Positions 16,202 through 24,423 of a stretch of 64,000 nucleotides of DNA are shown one piece after another (position 1 is the first letter of the stretch; every line of letters begins with the position of its first letter). Source of the DNA: UBA6627 sp965248675 (GTDB lineage: Bacteria; Chloroflexota; Dehalococcoidia; UBA2979); NCBI GenBank assembly GCA_965248675.1, contig CBDFJZ010000007.1:372001-436000 (forward strand), given 5' to 3'. The notes beneath the pieces were generated by a model, which searched no databases, was not told the DNA's origin, and saw nothing but the letters and a program-made list of their open reading frames with translations. The position numbers and the translations under genes are program-made.

Positions 16202-16879
16202 TCACGCTTCGATCGACGCCGCTCGCTTGCCTCGAATTCGTCGCCACAGCACGAGCAGCGTCGGCGGACCGAGGATCAGCAGCGCACCCGGCAGCAGGAA
16301 GAGCACGAGCGACTGATCCTTCAGATAGGCCGTCGAGTAGAAGTAGACAACGCTGATCAGCGTCCACGGAATGATGCTGGCGATGTAGAACGGCACGAAG
16401 CGCAGCCGTCGCATTCCCGCCAGGTAGCTCACGATGTCGATCCCGATCGCCGTCAGCGGCAGCATGAATCGCGTGAGGAACACCGTCCGATAGCCCATTC
16501 GTTCGCTCAGTCGATCGACGATCGCGACCTCGCCGCGGCCGGTGATCAGCCGAATCCCGACGTGGCCCCAGCGCTTCGCGACCACGAAGTTCGTCGTCAA
16601 GGCGAGCGTGTGCGCCACGAACGTTGCCAGGATCGCGATCTCCGGCTCGAACACCAGCGCCGCGACGTCGACCGTCGCGACATCCGAGACCGGGTTGAAC
16701 GGCACGCTGAGGCCGAGGAACAACACCGCCGCGTACGCGATCGGGCCGTAGACCCCCGCCGCGGACATCGCGTCCTCGATGTCCTGGACGCTGACACGGA
16801 AGGTCGCCTGCAGGACGATCACGACGATCAGGAAGATTCCGCCGCCGAGCAGCAAGCGGCGAGACGGCATCCGCAGCAC
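16202..16879 (-). CDS. TVP38/TMEM64 (VTT-domain) membrane protein
   Basis: A 225-residue protein with an N-terminal membrane anchor (GGGIFLIVVIVLQATF), a hydrophobic core with re-entrant segments (VLFLGLSVPFNPVSDVATVDVAALVF), the RTVFLTRFMLPLTAIG motif at about 130-145, and two C-terminal helices. This order fits the VTT/DedA superfamily, thought to be lipid scramblases or transporters. The conserved Arg within LTRFMLP corresponds to the family's F-x-R-P-like signature. It starts at ATG 16879. Its 3' end is about 47 bases from that of the convergent lipoprotein gene. Confidence 0.8.
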   Translation of the reverse strand: MLRMPSRRLLLGGGIFLIVVIVLQATFRVSVQDIEDAMSAAGVYGPIAYAAVLFLGLSVPFNPVSDVATVDVAALVFEPEIAILATFVAHTLALTTNFVVAKRWGHVGIRLITGRGEVAIVDRLSERMGYRTVFLTRFMLPLTAIGIDIVSYLAGMRRLRFVPFYIASIIPWTLISVVYFYSTAYLKDQSLVLFLLPGALLILGPPTLLVLWRRIRGKRAASIEA

Positions 16880-16937
16880 GTGGCGCCTCGATCCCGCGCG
16901 TTGCGCGACTCGAATCGCGCCTTCGCCACCGTCGAGG

Positions 16938-17954
16938 CTAGACCACCACCGGCCAATCGCGCTGTAGTCCAGCCAACGACGTACGGATACGGCGACCCGC
17001 GGCCGGGTGCTGTCGAGGAATGGTCAGCACCTGTCCGACTTCGATCAGGTTCGGGTTCTCGATGCCGTTGACCGCGATCAGCTCGGACAGCCCGACCCCG
17101 AACCGTCCGGCGATCGCCGCCAGCGTGTCGCGAGGTCGCACGACGTGGATCTGGCCCGGCACCGCCAGCGTCTCACCGGCCTCGACCAGGTCGGGGTTCG
17201 CCTCCACGAGCGCGGCGAGCGGCAAGCCCAGCTTCGCCGCGATATCGAGCAGCGTCTCGCCGGCCTTCACCTCGTAGCTTCCGTGCGCCGGCACGACCGG
17301 CGCGGCAGCGACCGCAGAGGAAACCCCGCGCGACCGGAACGACGTCACGTCCTCGACGAAGACGGGTTCGGTCACCTCGCCGCCCGCGGTGAACGACAGC
17401 AGCACCTCGTCAACGCCGGGGCGCCCACGCGACCGCATCACGGCGGTCGCCCCGAACCCCTCCAGGTGCAGATGCGAGTGCTGCGCACAGCTCGAATGGT
17501 ATTCGGCTCGACGTGGGTCCTCGGGCGGATGCGCGTGCCCGGCGAAGCCTGCCTCCGGGCCCCAGTCCTGCGCAACCTCGGGTCCCAGCGCACCCAGCAC
17601 CGTCGCGTGTGCCTCGAGCACGTCGCCGATCGCCACCGCAACCGGGTCGAGGTGGGCGAACGCCACCCGCAGGCCCGTCGCCTCGCCGCCCTGTCGCTCC
17701 AGGGCGATCACCACGACAAAGCCGCCATCCTCGATCAGCTGGCTGCGGCAGGCTGGCCGCACGCTTTCGACGACACCTCGGAGCGCGGGTCCGTTCGTCC
17801 GCACCCGCAGCGACACGGGCGCACCGCGGCTCGGCGTGTCGACGTCCATGTCGCAGGACATCGTGCCGCCGTAGGGCACGTGGTGCCCCTGCGCGGATGA
17901 CGAGGTCACCGTGCAGCCCGCGGCGAACGGGTTCAGCACCTCAATCCGCGCCAT
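16938..17954 (-). CDS. M23-like peptidase domain with two LysM modules
   Basis: A 338-residue protein. The N-terminal about 170 residues resemble an M23 (LytM) metallopeptidase: GHHVPYGGTMSCDMDV (possible H and D zinc ligands), a VAFAHLDPVAVAIGDVL strand pair, and SHLHLE near residue 155 (HxH). Two LysM modules follow at about 225-270 (YEVKAGETLLDIAAKLG) and 272-320 (HVVRPRDTLAAIAGRFG), which bind peptidoglycan glycan strands. No signal peptide is visible, so export by Sec is unlikely. The start overlaps the stop of the upstream DUF2235 gene (17941-17954), so the two are co-transcribed; such pairs can be effectors of contractile or T6SS-like systems, though no such system is visible here. Confidence 0.7.
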   Translation of the reverse strand: MARIEVLNPFAAGCTVTSSSAQGHHVPYGGTMSCDMDVDTPSRGAPVSLRVRTNGPALRGVVESVRPACRSQLIEDGGFVVVIALERQGGEATGLRVAFAHLDPVAVAIGDVLEAHATVLGALGPEVAQDWGPEAGFAGHAHPPEDPRRAEYHSSCAQHSHLHLEGFGATAVMRSRGRPGVDEVLLSFTAGGEVTEPVFVEDVTSFRSRGVSSAVAAAPVVPAHGSYEVKAGETLLDIAAKLGLPLAALVEANPDLVEAGETLAVPGQIHVVRPRDTLAAIAGRFGVGLSELIAVNGIENPNLIEVGQVLTIPRQHPAAGRRIRTSLAGLQRDWPVVV

Positions 17955-19005
17955 CGTCGCCCCCCTGCGAGCCGGAACTCAACTCCGCCCAGAACCGCGA
18001 CTCGCGGAGCCCCTTCGGCCAGTAATCGGAGGCGCCGACCCGCGTCCGCACCGTTTCGTGCACCGCCTCGCTGGCGTACCTGCCGACGGTCCGATCGAAC
18101 CGGGGCAGGTACTTGAACAGGCCACTCCGTGAGTTGTGGATCCGTCCAGTGGCGGCGTCCGCAGCCTCCGGCACTGAACCGGTGTTGAAGACCAGCCCCG
18201 TCTCAGCGGCGCGATTCATCAGCCATCTCAGGGCGCCGTCGCTCAGCCGCGCGTCGCGATATCCGCCCCCCACGTCGGCGTGCGCGCCCGCGAACCACAC
18301 TTGATCGACCACCTGGTCTCCGCCGATCGCGCCGATCTCACCCGCCGTGCTCGACGGCGGGTCTTGCACCTCCCACAGCGTCGGCGCGAAGGCGCGTAGC
18401 TGTTCGTCCAACGCCAGCGCCTGATAGGCGAACTGCGCGCTCCGGCTCAACTTCACGTCGTGGAAGCCGTGGAAGTACCGGTTGATCGGGTTGAACACCC
18501 TCACGGGGATGCCCAACGCGCCGACCGTGTCCCATACGCCAATAAACCTCAACCGGAATTAGAGGTGCGAAAAGTCCTCGCGGAACTGCTGTACGTCAGG
18601 GTGATCGGGATTGCGCTTCCGGTCGCGGTAGAGCCGGATTGCATCCTTCACGCGAGCCTCGTAGCCGCGGCGAAGAATCCCGCTGTTTCGGATCAAGCCG
18701 CCCAGGCTCCGCACCGTGTAGGCGCCGCGACTGAATCCGAACAGGTACAGCTCGTCACCCGGCTCGTAGTTGCGCACGAGGAACCGGTAGGCGTCCTCGA
18801 TGTTCTGCGTCAGGCCCAGGCCCGTGAGGCCACCGACGGCGGCGCTGAGCCGGTTCCGCGTACCGACGCCCGGGTCGTACCAGGGGATCTGCGTCACACC
18901 GTCCGCCTGCGACTGCACGCTCCGGTACAGCTTCACCACGTTCGTCGGATTTGCCGCGTCGGCCTGGTTCCACGTCCCGTCCGAACACACCACCAGTCGT
19001 CTCAT
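17941..19005 (-). pseudogene. DUF2235 (alpha/beta-hydrolase, T6SS-phospholipase-like) protein with in-frame TAA
   Basis: The chain begins MRRLVVCSDGTWNQADAANPTNV and contains the DUF2235 nucleophile elbow FGFSRGAYTVR (about 94-104). A TAA at 18559-18561 (codon 149) ends the first part; the same frame continues at once with FRLRFIGVWDTVGALGIP and the AHADVGGGY segment to a stop at 17941. Both pieces are parts of one 355-codon gene with no frame change. A single C-to-T change (CAA to TAA) would explain it. DUF2235 proteins are esterases, some delivered by T6SS. The gene is probably inactivated, unless a TTG restart at 18552 gives a separate C-terminal chain. Confidence 0.8.
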
Positions 19006-19152
19006 CGTCGTACCGTCTCGCCTCGGGACCGCCAGCTGCTGCCTAAGGTAGCCGCACCCACCTGACAGTCCGGGGAATCAACAGATCAACGCCCCCACGG
19101 AGTCTCCGACACGCCCGTCCGCTATGGTGTGCGCCAGCTCCGAGGAGGATCT

Positions 19153-21732
19153 GTGGAGGGCCCGCTCACAGGCATCCGTGTGGTCGACCTCAGTGGCTAC
19201 ATCGCCGGCCCGTGGTGCACCCGCCTGCTCGCGGGGTTTGGCGCGGACGTGATCAAGGTCGAACGGCCCGGCGGGGACCCGATCCGCCGCTGGGGCCCGT
19301 TTCCTGAAGGCGAAGAAGTTGTCGAGGCAGGCGCGCTTCACCTCTATCTGAACCAGGGCAAGCGCTCCGTCACGCTCGACCTCGAGACCGAGCCCGCCCG
19401 CCGGGCCCTGCACGAGCTGCTCGCTGGCGCGGACATCCTCGTCGAGGCCTACCGGCCGGGCACGATGGCGCGCTGGGGCCTCGGGTACGACGATCTCGCC
19501 GAGGAACATCCCGGCCTCATCTACCTTTCCGTGACCGACTTCGGGCAAGACGGCCCGTACAGCGACCTCGCCGCCTGGGAGATCACCACCTACGCGCTCG
19601 GCGGGCTGATGCACATCACCGGCGAGCCCGACCGCGAGCCGCTGAAGAACGGTGGCTACCTCGGTGCGTACGGCGCCGGGCATAACGCCTTCGATGCGAC
19701 GCTGGTCGCGCTATGGGAGCGCGCCGCCTCGCAACGCGGTCAGCACATCGACGTCTCGATCCACGAGTGCGTCGCCTCGCTGCTCGAGTTCACGGACATG
19801 GTCTGGATCTACAGAGGCGAGCTGTATCCGCGCTCCGGCAATGGCGCGCGCGCCGCATGGGGCGTCTACCCCGCTGCCGACGGCTACGTTGGCGTCGTCT
19901 CCGGCCCGGCCCGGCGCTGGGCGATGATGCCGCAGCTCGTCGAGAGTGAGGAGCTGGCCGAGGAGCGCTTCGCCGCCCCCGGCGCTCAGGGCTTCCTCCG
20001 CGACGAGATCGACGCGCTCATCCTTCCCTGGCTCGTCACCCACGAGAAGGAGAAGATCTACCACCGCGCCCAGGCGCTCGGCATGCCGTTCGGCTTCGTC
20101 GCCACCCCCGCCGACTTCTTCAAGTCCGAGCAGCTCGCCTACCGCGAGTTCTTCGAGGAGATCGACCACCCCGTCGTCGGTCCGGCTCGCTACCCCACGA
20201 TCGCCGCCCGCTTCTCGGACGGTCTCTGGTCGCTCGGTCGAGCCCCGCTCCTCGGCGAACACAACGCCGCGGTCCTCTCGACCCTGCCCGGCGGTATGCC
20301 CGAGGCGGCGGCGGCGTCAGAGCCTCAGCCCGCCGTCCGCCCACACCCTGTCTCGATCGAGCCGGCGACGGTCACCGAGGGCGTGCGTCCGCTGCCGGGC
20401 CCGCTCGCCGAGTTCGCGGAGGACATGACCTGCTCCGGCCCGCTCGAGGACATCACCATCCTCGATCTCTCGATGGTCTGGGCCGGGCCATACGCGACGA
20501 AGCTGATGGGCGACCTCGGAGCGACCGTGATCAAGATCGAGGTGAACAGCCACCTCGATCAGGTGCGCGGTCCTGCGATCGCGATCCCGGGCGGCTCGCT
20601 CGGCATGTACGCGAACGACGATCCGGGCGAGGATCCGTGGAACCGCGCCGGCTACTTCAACAAGCTGAACCGCGGCAAGTTCGACGTCTGCATGAACATC
20701 CTCGAGGACGAAGGCCGCGCCGTCCTCAGCGAGCTGATCGCGAAGGCCGACGTCGTGATCGAGAACTTCGGTGGCGGGGTCTTCGAGCGCATGGGCTACG
20801 GCTACGACGTCGTGAAGGACGTCAAGGAAGACGTCGTCTTCATCTCGATGCCGCCGAGCGGCAACGGCGGCCCCGAGGCCAGGTACGTCGGCTACGGCGT
20901 CGCCATCGAGCAGCTCGGCGGCATCGTCGCTCGCACCGGCTACGAGGGCGACGGCCCGCTCAAGACCGGCATCAACTACGGGGATCCGATCGCCGGCATC
21001 CACGCCATGGGCTACATCATGACCGCTCTCCACCACCGCCGCCGCACCGGCCGCGGCTCCTACATCGACCTCTCGCAGCGGGAGGCCGCCATCTGCTGGC
21101 TCGGCGACGAGATCGTCGAGTACGAGCTAACCGGCAACGAGCCCGCCCGCATCGGCAACCGCGACGAGTTCATGGCCCCGTCCGGCGTCTACCGCTGCGC
21201 CGGCGAAGACGCCTGGGTCGCCCTCGCGGCCGGCAGCACCGAGGAATGGAAGATTCTCGCAACCACCATCGACCGCCCCGACCTATCGACGGATCCCGCA
21301 TTTTCGACGCTCGCCGGCCGTCGCGCCCGCCACGACGAAATCGACGCCGCGATCACCGCCTGGACCGAAACTCGCGACCGCGACCGCGCGATGTCCGAAC
21401 TCCAGTCAGCAGGCGTCGCTGCTGGCGTTGTCGCCGAAAACCGCCGCGTCGTCGAGGACCACCATCTCCAGGCCCGCGGCTTCTGGCCGCTGGTCAACCA
21501 CAAGTCCGTCGGCCCCCACCTCGTGTCTGGCATTCCCTGGCGCTTCTCCCGCACGCCGGGCTCGATCCGGCGTGCGGCGCCCACGCTCGGCCAGCACACG
21601 GACTACGTGCTCCGCGAAATCCTCGGAAAGTCCGAGGAGGAGATCGCAGTCCTGCACGCCTCGGGCGTCCTCGAAACGACGCCGGTCGAGGTGCTCGCGT
21701 TGCGCGAGGCGCAAGAGGTCGGTTCGGACTAG
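19153..21732 (+). CDS. Tandem CaiB/BaiF CoA-transferase fusion
   Basis: An 859-residue protein of two fused class III CoA-transferase domains. Domain 1 starts LTGIRVVDLSGYIAGPW and domain 2 starts at about residue 430 with LEDITILDLSMVWAGPYATKL. The aspartate that forms the acyl anhydride is present only in domain 2 (D611 in NYGDPIAG); in domain 1 the aligned position is Ala (GAYGAGHN). Class III enzymes are interlocked dimers, so the fusion probably makes one active site per chain. GTG 19153 is chosen because AGGAGGAT lies just upstream. It moves CoA between carboxylic acids; the acid is unknown. A short FAD-protein remnant follows directly. Confidence 0.9.
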   Translation: MEGPLTGIRVVDLSGYIAGPWCTRLLAGFGADVIKVERPGGDPIRRWGPFPEGEEVVEAGALHLYLNQGKRSVTLDLETEPARRALHELLAGADILVEAYRPGTMARWGLGYDDLAEEHPGLIYLSVTDFGQDGPYSDLAAWEITTYALGGLMHITGEPDREPLKNGGYLGAYGAGHNAFDATLVALWERAASQRGQHIDVSIHECVASLLEFTDMVWIYRGELYPRSGNGARAAWGVYPAADGYVGVVSGPARRWAMMPQLVESEELAEERFAAPGAQGFLRDEIDALILPWLVTHEKEKIYHRAQALGMPFGFVATPADFFKSEQLAYREFFEEIDHPVVGPARYPTIAARFSDGLWSLGRAPLLGEHNAAVLSTLPGGMPEAAAASEPQPAVRPHPVSIEPATVTEGVRPLPGPLAEFAEDMTCSGPLEDITILDLSMVWAGPYATKLMGDLGATVIKIEVNSHLDQVRGPAIAIPGGSLGMYANDDPGEDPWNRAGYFNKLNRGKFDVCMNILEDEGRAVLSELIAKADVVIENFGGGVFERMGYGYDVVKDVKEDVVFISMPPSGNGGPEARYVGYGVAIEQLGGIVARTGYEGDGPLKTGINYGDPIAGIHAMGYIMTALHHRRRTGRGSYIDLSQREAAICWLGDEIVEYELTGNEPARIGNRDEFMAPSGVYRCAGEDAWVALAAGSTEEWKILATTIDRPDLSTDPAFSTLAGRRARHDEIDAAITAWTETRDRDRAMSELQSAGVAAGVVAENRRVVEDHHLQARGFWPLVNHKSVGPHLVSGIPWRFSRTPGSIRRAAPTLGQHTDYVLREILGKSEEEIAVLHASGVLETTPVEVLALREAQEVGSD

Positions 21733-21741
21733 GAGCAGGCG

Positions 21742-21843
21742 ATGGCTGATTCGCCTCGCGTCTTGATCGTGGGCGCCGGAATCGCACGCCAGCCGGTGTC
21801 TGCCGGGCTTCGGCGTACCCGGGGCGATTCGGTCATCGCGTGA
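21742..21843 (+). pseudogene. N-terminal remnant of an FAD-dependent oxidoreductase
   Basis: Behind a GGAGCAGG ribosome site, ATG 21742 opens a 33-codon frame starting MADSPRVLIVGAGIA, the beta-strand and GxGxxG turn that begin FAD-binding Rossmann domains. The reading then becomes arbitrary and stops at TGA 21841. It appears to be the stub left after deletion of most of an oxidoreductase gene that once followed the CoA-transferase. Confidence 0.5.
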
Positions 21844-21859
21844 CGCCCGCAGCCTCGTG

Positions 21860-22606
21860 TCAGAGCCGCATCGCGACCAGAGCCGCCGCGAGCGTCACCG
21901 TGGCCGCGGCCAGAAGCTTCAGCGGCCACTCCCAGGTCGCCAGCAAACGGTCGCGCGGCCAGCGCTGCGGTCCGGCGGGATGCTCGAACACCGCCGAGGC
22001 GTCGATTGCGTTGCGTCGCACGTAGCGGGCGGACGTGCTCAAGGCGCGCTGTGCGAGGCTCAGCAGCGTCGCCGCAAGCGCGACGAGCAGGACGGCGACG
22101 CTCAGCTGCTCGGTCTGTGCCCAATAGCCGACAACGACGGGAAAGCCGCCCCACGCCAGGGCGAAGGTGAGATCGGTGTGCAGAAGTCGATGCCACTCGA
22201 GGGCGTAGCCGGCCGCGAGGAACACGCCGGCAGCCGCCCAAGCGAGCGTCCACGGGGAGACGACGAATGCGCCCACGATCGCGAGCACCAGGCTCCCGAC
22301 AATCCCGCTCACCCCGAGCGAAACAAGCACGCTGTCCCCGAGGCGCGTGGCCAGAGGACGGGAATGCCACTCATCGAGCGCGTGTGCGGCGACGCCGGTT
22401 CCGAGGAGGAACGCGGCCAGCGTCCCCCCAAGGCGATCGAGGTCCAGCTCCGGAGCGAAGGCCGCGCCGCACACGACGTACGAGAGGTGCCAGGCTGTGT
22501 ACGGCGGGTGGAGCAGCGCAAGCAAGTCGCCCCACAGGCCGCCCGTGCGGGCGTAGAAGGCTGGGCGCGCCTCGGTGATCGGCGCCCGCACCGCCCTGCG
22601 TGTCAC
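21860..22606 (-). CDS. UbiA-like membrane protein
   Basis: A 248-residue integral membrane protein with about eight helices. It begins with GTG 22606, overlapping the stop of the upstream methyltransferase gene (GTGA), so the two are translationally coupled. A possible prenyl-diphosphate-binding Asp cluster is AAHALDEWHSRPL (about 75-87); the second polar segment is weaker (ALEWHRLLHTDLTF). With a UbiE-like methyltransferase beside it, a role in quinone or isoprenoid-lipid modification is a reasonable guess. The full NDxxDxxxD motif of true UbiA enzymes is not seen, so the family call is uncertain. Confidence 0.5.
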   Translation of the reverse strand: MTRRAVRAPITEARPAFYARTGGLWGDLLALLHPPYTAWHLSYVVCGAAFAPELDLDRLGGTLAAFLLGTGVAAHALDEWHSRPLATRLGDSVLVSLGVSGIVGSLVLAIVGAFVVSPWTLAWAAAGVFLAAGYALEWHRLLHTDLTFALAWGGFPVVVGYWAQTEQLSVAVLLVALAATLLSLAQRALSTSARYVRRNAIDASAVFEHPAGPQRWPRDRLLATWEWPLKLLAAATVTLAAALVAMRL

Positions 22607-23310
22607 GCGCGCCGCGCCCAGACGATCAGCCCGCCGCCCAGCGATGGTCGCGCAATGCGCACATCCGTCAGCCCCGCCCCCGCCCAGAGGGCGGCGATGT
22701 CGTCGCCGGGGAATCGACGGTGAAAGCGATCGATGCTCGGACCCAGGAACCGCCCGACGCGCGTCCACGCCGGCCCGGCCAGCAGACCGGCCAGCGGCAA
22801 GACGACCCGCGTATAGAGTCGCCAGAGCGGTCCCCATACTCCCCGCGGTCGCCCGAACTCGACCATCCCGATCATCCCGCCGGGGCGCACGACGCGCGCC
22901 AGCTCGCGCATCGTCGCCCAAGGGTCGGTCACGTATCGAAGCAGGTAGCCGAACGTCAGCCCGTCAAAGGTCGCGTCGGGGAACGGCAGCGCCTCGGCGG
23001 TAGCCAGCACCGCTGTCGCACCGCTTCGTCTGGCGTTGCCGAGCATCTCGCCACTGAGATCGAGCGCGACGACCTCGTGCTCGTGCGCCTCGAGCAGCCG
23101 CGTGATCAGCCCTGTGCCGGCGGCGACGTCAAGCACCCGAGCGGCCGGCTGGAGGCCGAGCCCCTCGACCAGCCGCCCGCGCCAGCGCGGGTCCTGTCCC
23201 AGACTGAGCAGCGCCGACCAGCGCTCGTAGTTCGGCGCGAGCGCCGCGAACAGCCGCCTCGTAGCGTCGTGCAGCGAACTACCGGTCGCAAAAGCGTCTG
23301 GCTCCGCCAT
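22603..23310 (-). CDS. UbiE/COQ5-like class I SAM methyltransferase
   Basis: A 235-residue methyltransferase. It starts at ATG 23310 (MAEPDAFATGSSLHD), with FAALAPNYERWSALLSLGQDPRWR matching the start of UbiE/MenG proteins. The SAM-binding motif I is VLDVAAGTGLITRLL (about 59-73), motif II is about ALPFPDATFDGLTFGYLLRY (108-127), and motif III follows as RVVRPGGMIGMVEFG. UbiE enzymes C-methylate demethylmenaquinone or demethoxyubiquinol. The gene overlaps the downstream UbiA-like gene. No other menaquinone genes are nearby, so the exact substrate is open. Confidence 0.8.
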   Translation of the reverse strand: MAEPDAFATGSSLHDATRRLFAALAPNYERWSALLSLGQDPRWRGRLVEGLGLQPAARVLDVAAGTGLITRLLEAHEHEVVALDLSGEMLGNARRSGATAVLATAEALPFPDATFDGLTFGYLLRYVTDPWATMRELARVVRPGGMIGMVEFGRPRGVWGPLWRLYTRVVLPLAGLLAGPAWTRVGRFLGPSIDRFHRRFPGDDIAALWAGAGLTDVRIARPSLGGGLIVWARRA

Positions 23311-23456
23311 GCGCCCATCTTGCCACTCACGAGGAGCCGTTCGCCTCGCTGCGCTCTCGCGCTCAGCCGCCGCCGCTACCTGGCAGCGCGGCACACGCTT
23401 CGCCAAGAGTGTGCGATTCTGAGCCCGCAACGCGTCGAAGGCGACTGGGTGGGCGT

Positions 23457-23768
23457 ATGAGCGAGCCTCGCGAGGCGGCCGTGCCGCGGCCGTTCTCGAT
23501 GCACTGGGGTGACGGCGAGATCGTCGAGGAGGCGCGCTTCGACGGCGAGTACAGCGCGCCGACGATCCAGTTGATGCAGTTTCAGACCGGCGATACCGCC
23601 GGCTCGGTCGCGCTACGGTTCTGCCACTTCAGTCACGCCGGGCGCTTCCAGCGGTCGCCGCTGATCGTGAGCGAAGCCGAGGTGGAGCGACTGCGCGAGG
23701 CGGTGCTCGCCAATCCGCGGGTGCGTGCCCTCCTCCTTCGCATCGCCTCTGGAACGGCCGCGGATTAG
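23457..23768 (+). CDS. Hypothetical protein (103 aa)
   Basis: Starts at ATG 23457 (MSEPREAAVPRPFSMHWGDGE) and lies head to head with the methyltransferase gene (150 bases apart). The N-terminal half has short beta strands (FDGEYSAPTIQLMQFQTGDTAGSVALRF, broken here only by composition); the C-terminal half is a helix pair, SEAEVERLREAVLANPRVRALLLRI. No family is recognised. Codon composition is like that of its neighbours, and the next gene starts 60 bases on in the same direction. Confidence 0.6.
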   Translation: MSEPREAAVPRPFSMHWGDGEIVEEARFDGEYSAPTIQLMQFQTGDTAGSVALRFCHFSHAGRFQRSPLIVSEAEVERLREAVLANPRVRALLLRIASGTAAD

Positions 23769-23828
23769 CGCTCCGCGGCGCGTTCGCCGCACGCCTCCGA
23801 CGGCGCGGAACGCTGGTACGCTCTCGGC

Positions 23829-24386
23829 GTGGCGAACGAGCGCCGGCCGCCGGAGATCCTCTCACACTTCTGGGCGCCGCTCTGCGCCGTCGGCTCGCAC
23901 GGCGAGCGAGGGCCGAACGCTCAGATCTGCGTCGCGGTTTTCGGCGCCTCGATCGTCCCGGACCGTCCGCGGCTGCTTGTCGTGCTCTCGCGCACGAACT
24001 TCACCCACGACCTGGTGACGGAGGCCGGCACGCTCGCGATCACGTTGCTCTCCGGCGCGCAACTCGATCTGCTCGAGTCGCTCGGACTCGTCTCCGGGCG
24101 GGACGGCGACAAGCTCGCCGGCATCGATCAGTCGCTGACCGGCAACGGCGACCCGTACTTCCCGGGCGGCGTCGGGCACCTCGCCTGCGAGGTGATCGAG
24201 GCCTTCGACCTGGGCGACTCCACGGCCTTCCTGACCGCCGTGCGCAGCCGTGAGCAGAGCTCGGATGTCGCGCCGATGAGCTGGGCCGACGCCCGCGAGC
24301 GCGTGGGCGACGAGTTCATGCGCCGGTGGCGGGAGAAGAGCAGCCGCGAGCAACAGATCGCCCAGGAAGTGATGGTGTGGCGCTAG
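23829..24386 (+). CDS. Flavin reductase-like, FMN-binding split-barrel protein
   Basis: A 185-residue protein starting at GTG 23829. It has the flavin-reductase pattern: a strand with LLVVLSRTNFTHDLVTEAG (about 42-60), AITLLSGAQLDLLESLG (about 64-80), the SGRDGDKLAGI loop (about 83-93), and GVGHLACEV (about 110-118). These NAD(P)H:FMN/FAD oxidoreductases feed reduced flavin to two-component monooxygenases and flavin halogenases. It precedes the Rieske gene by 37 bases and is in the same block as an LLM oxidoreductase, so it is a candidate flavin supplier for them or for the halogenase 7 kb away. Confidence 0.75.
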   Translation: MANERRPPEILSHFWAPLCAVGSHGERGPNAQICVAVFGASIVPDRPRLLVVLSRTNFTHDLVTEAGTLAITLLSGAQLDLLESLGLVSGRDGDKLAGIDQSLTGNGDPYFPGGVGHLACEVIEAFDLGDSTAFLTAVRSREQSSDVAPMSWADARERVGDEFMRRWREKSSREQQIAQEVMVWR

Positions 24387-24423
24387 GCGGAAGCCTCGGC
24401 GCCGCAGTCGAAGGGAACAGTAG

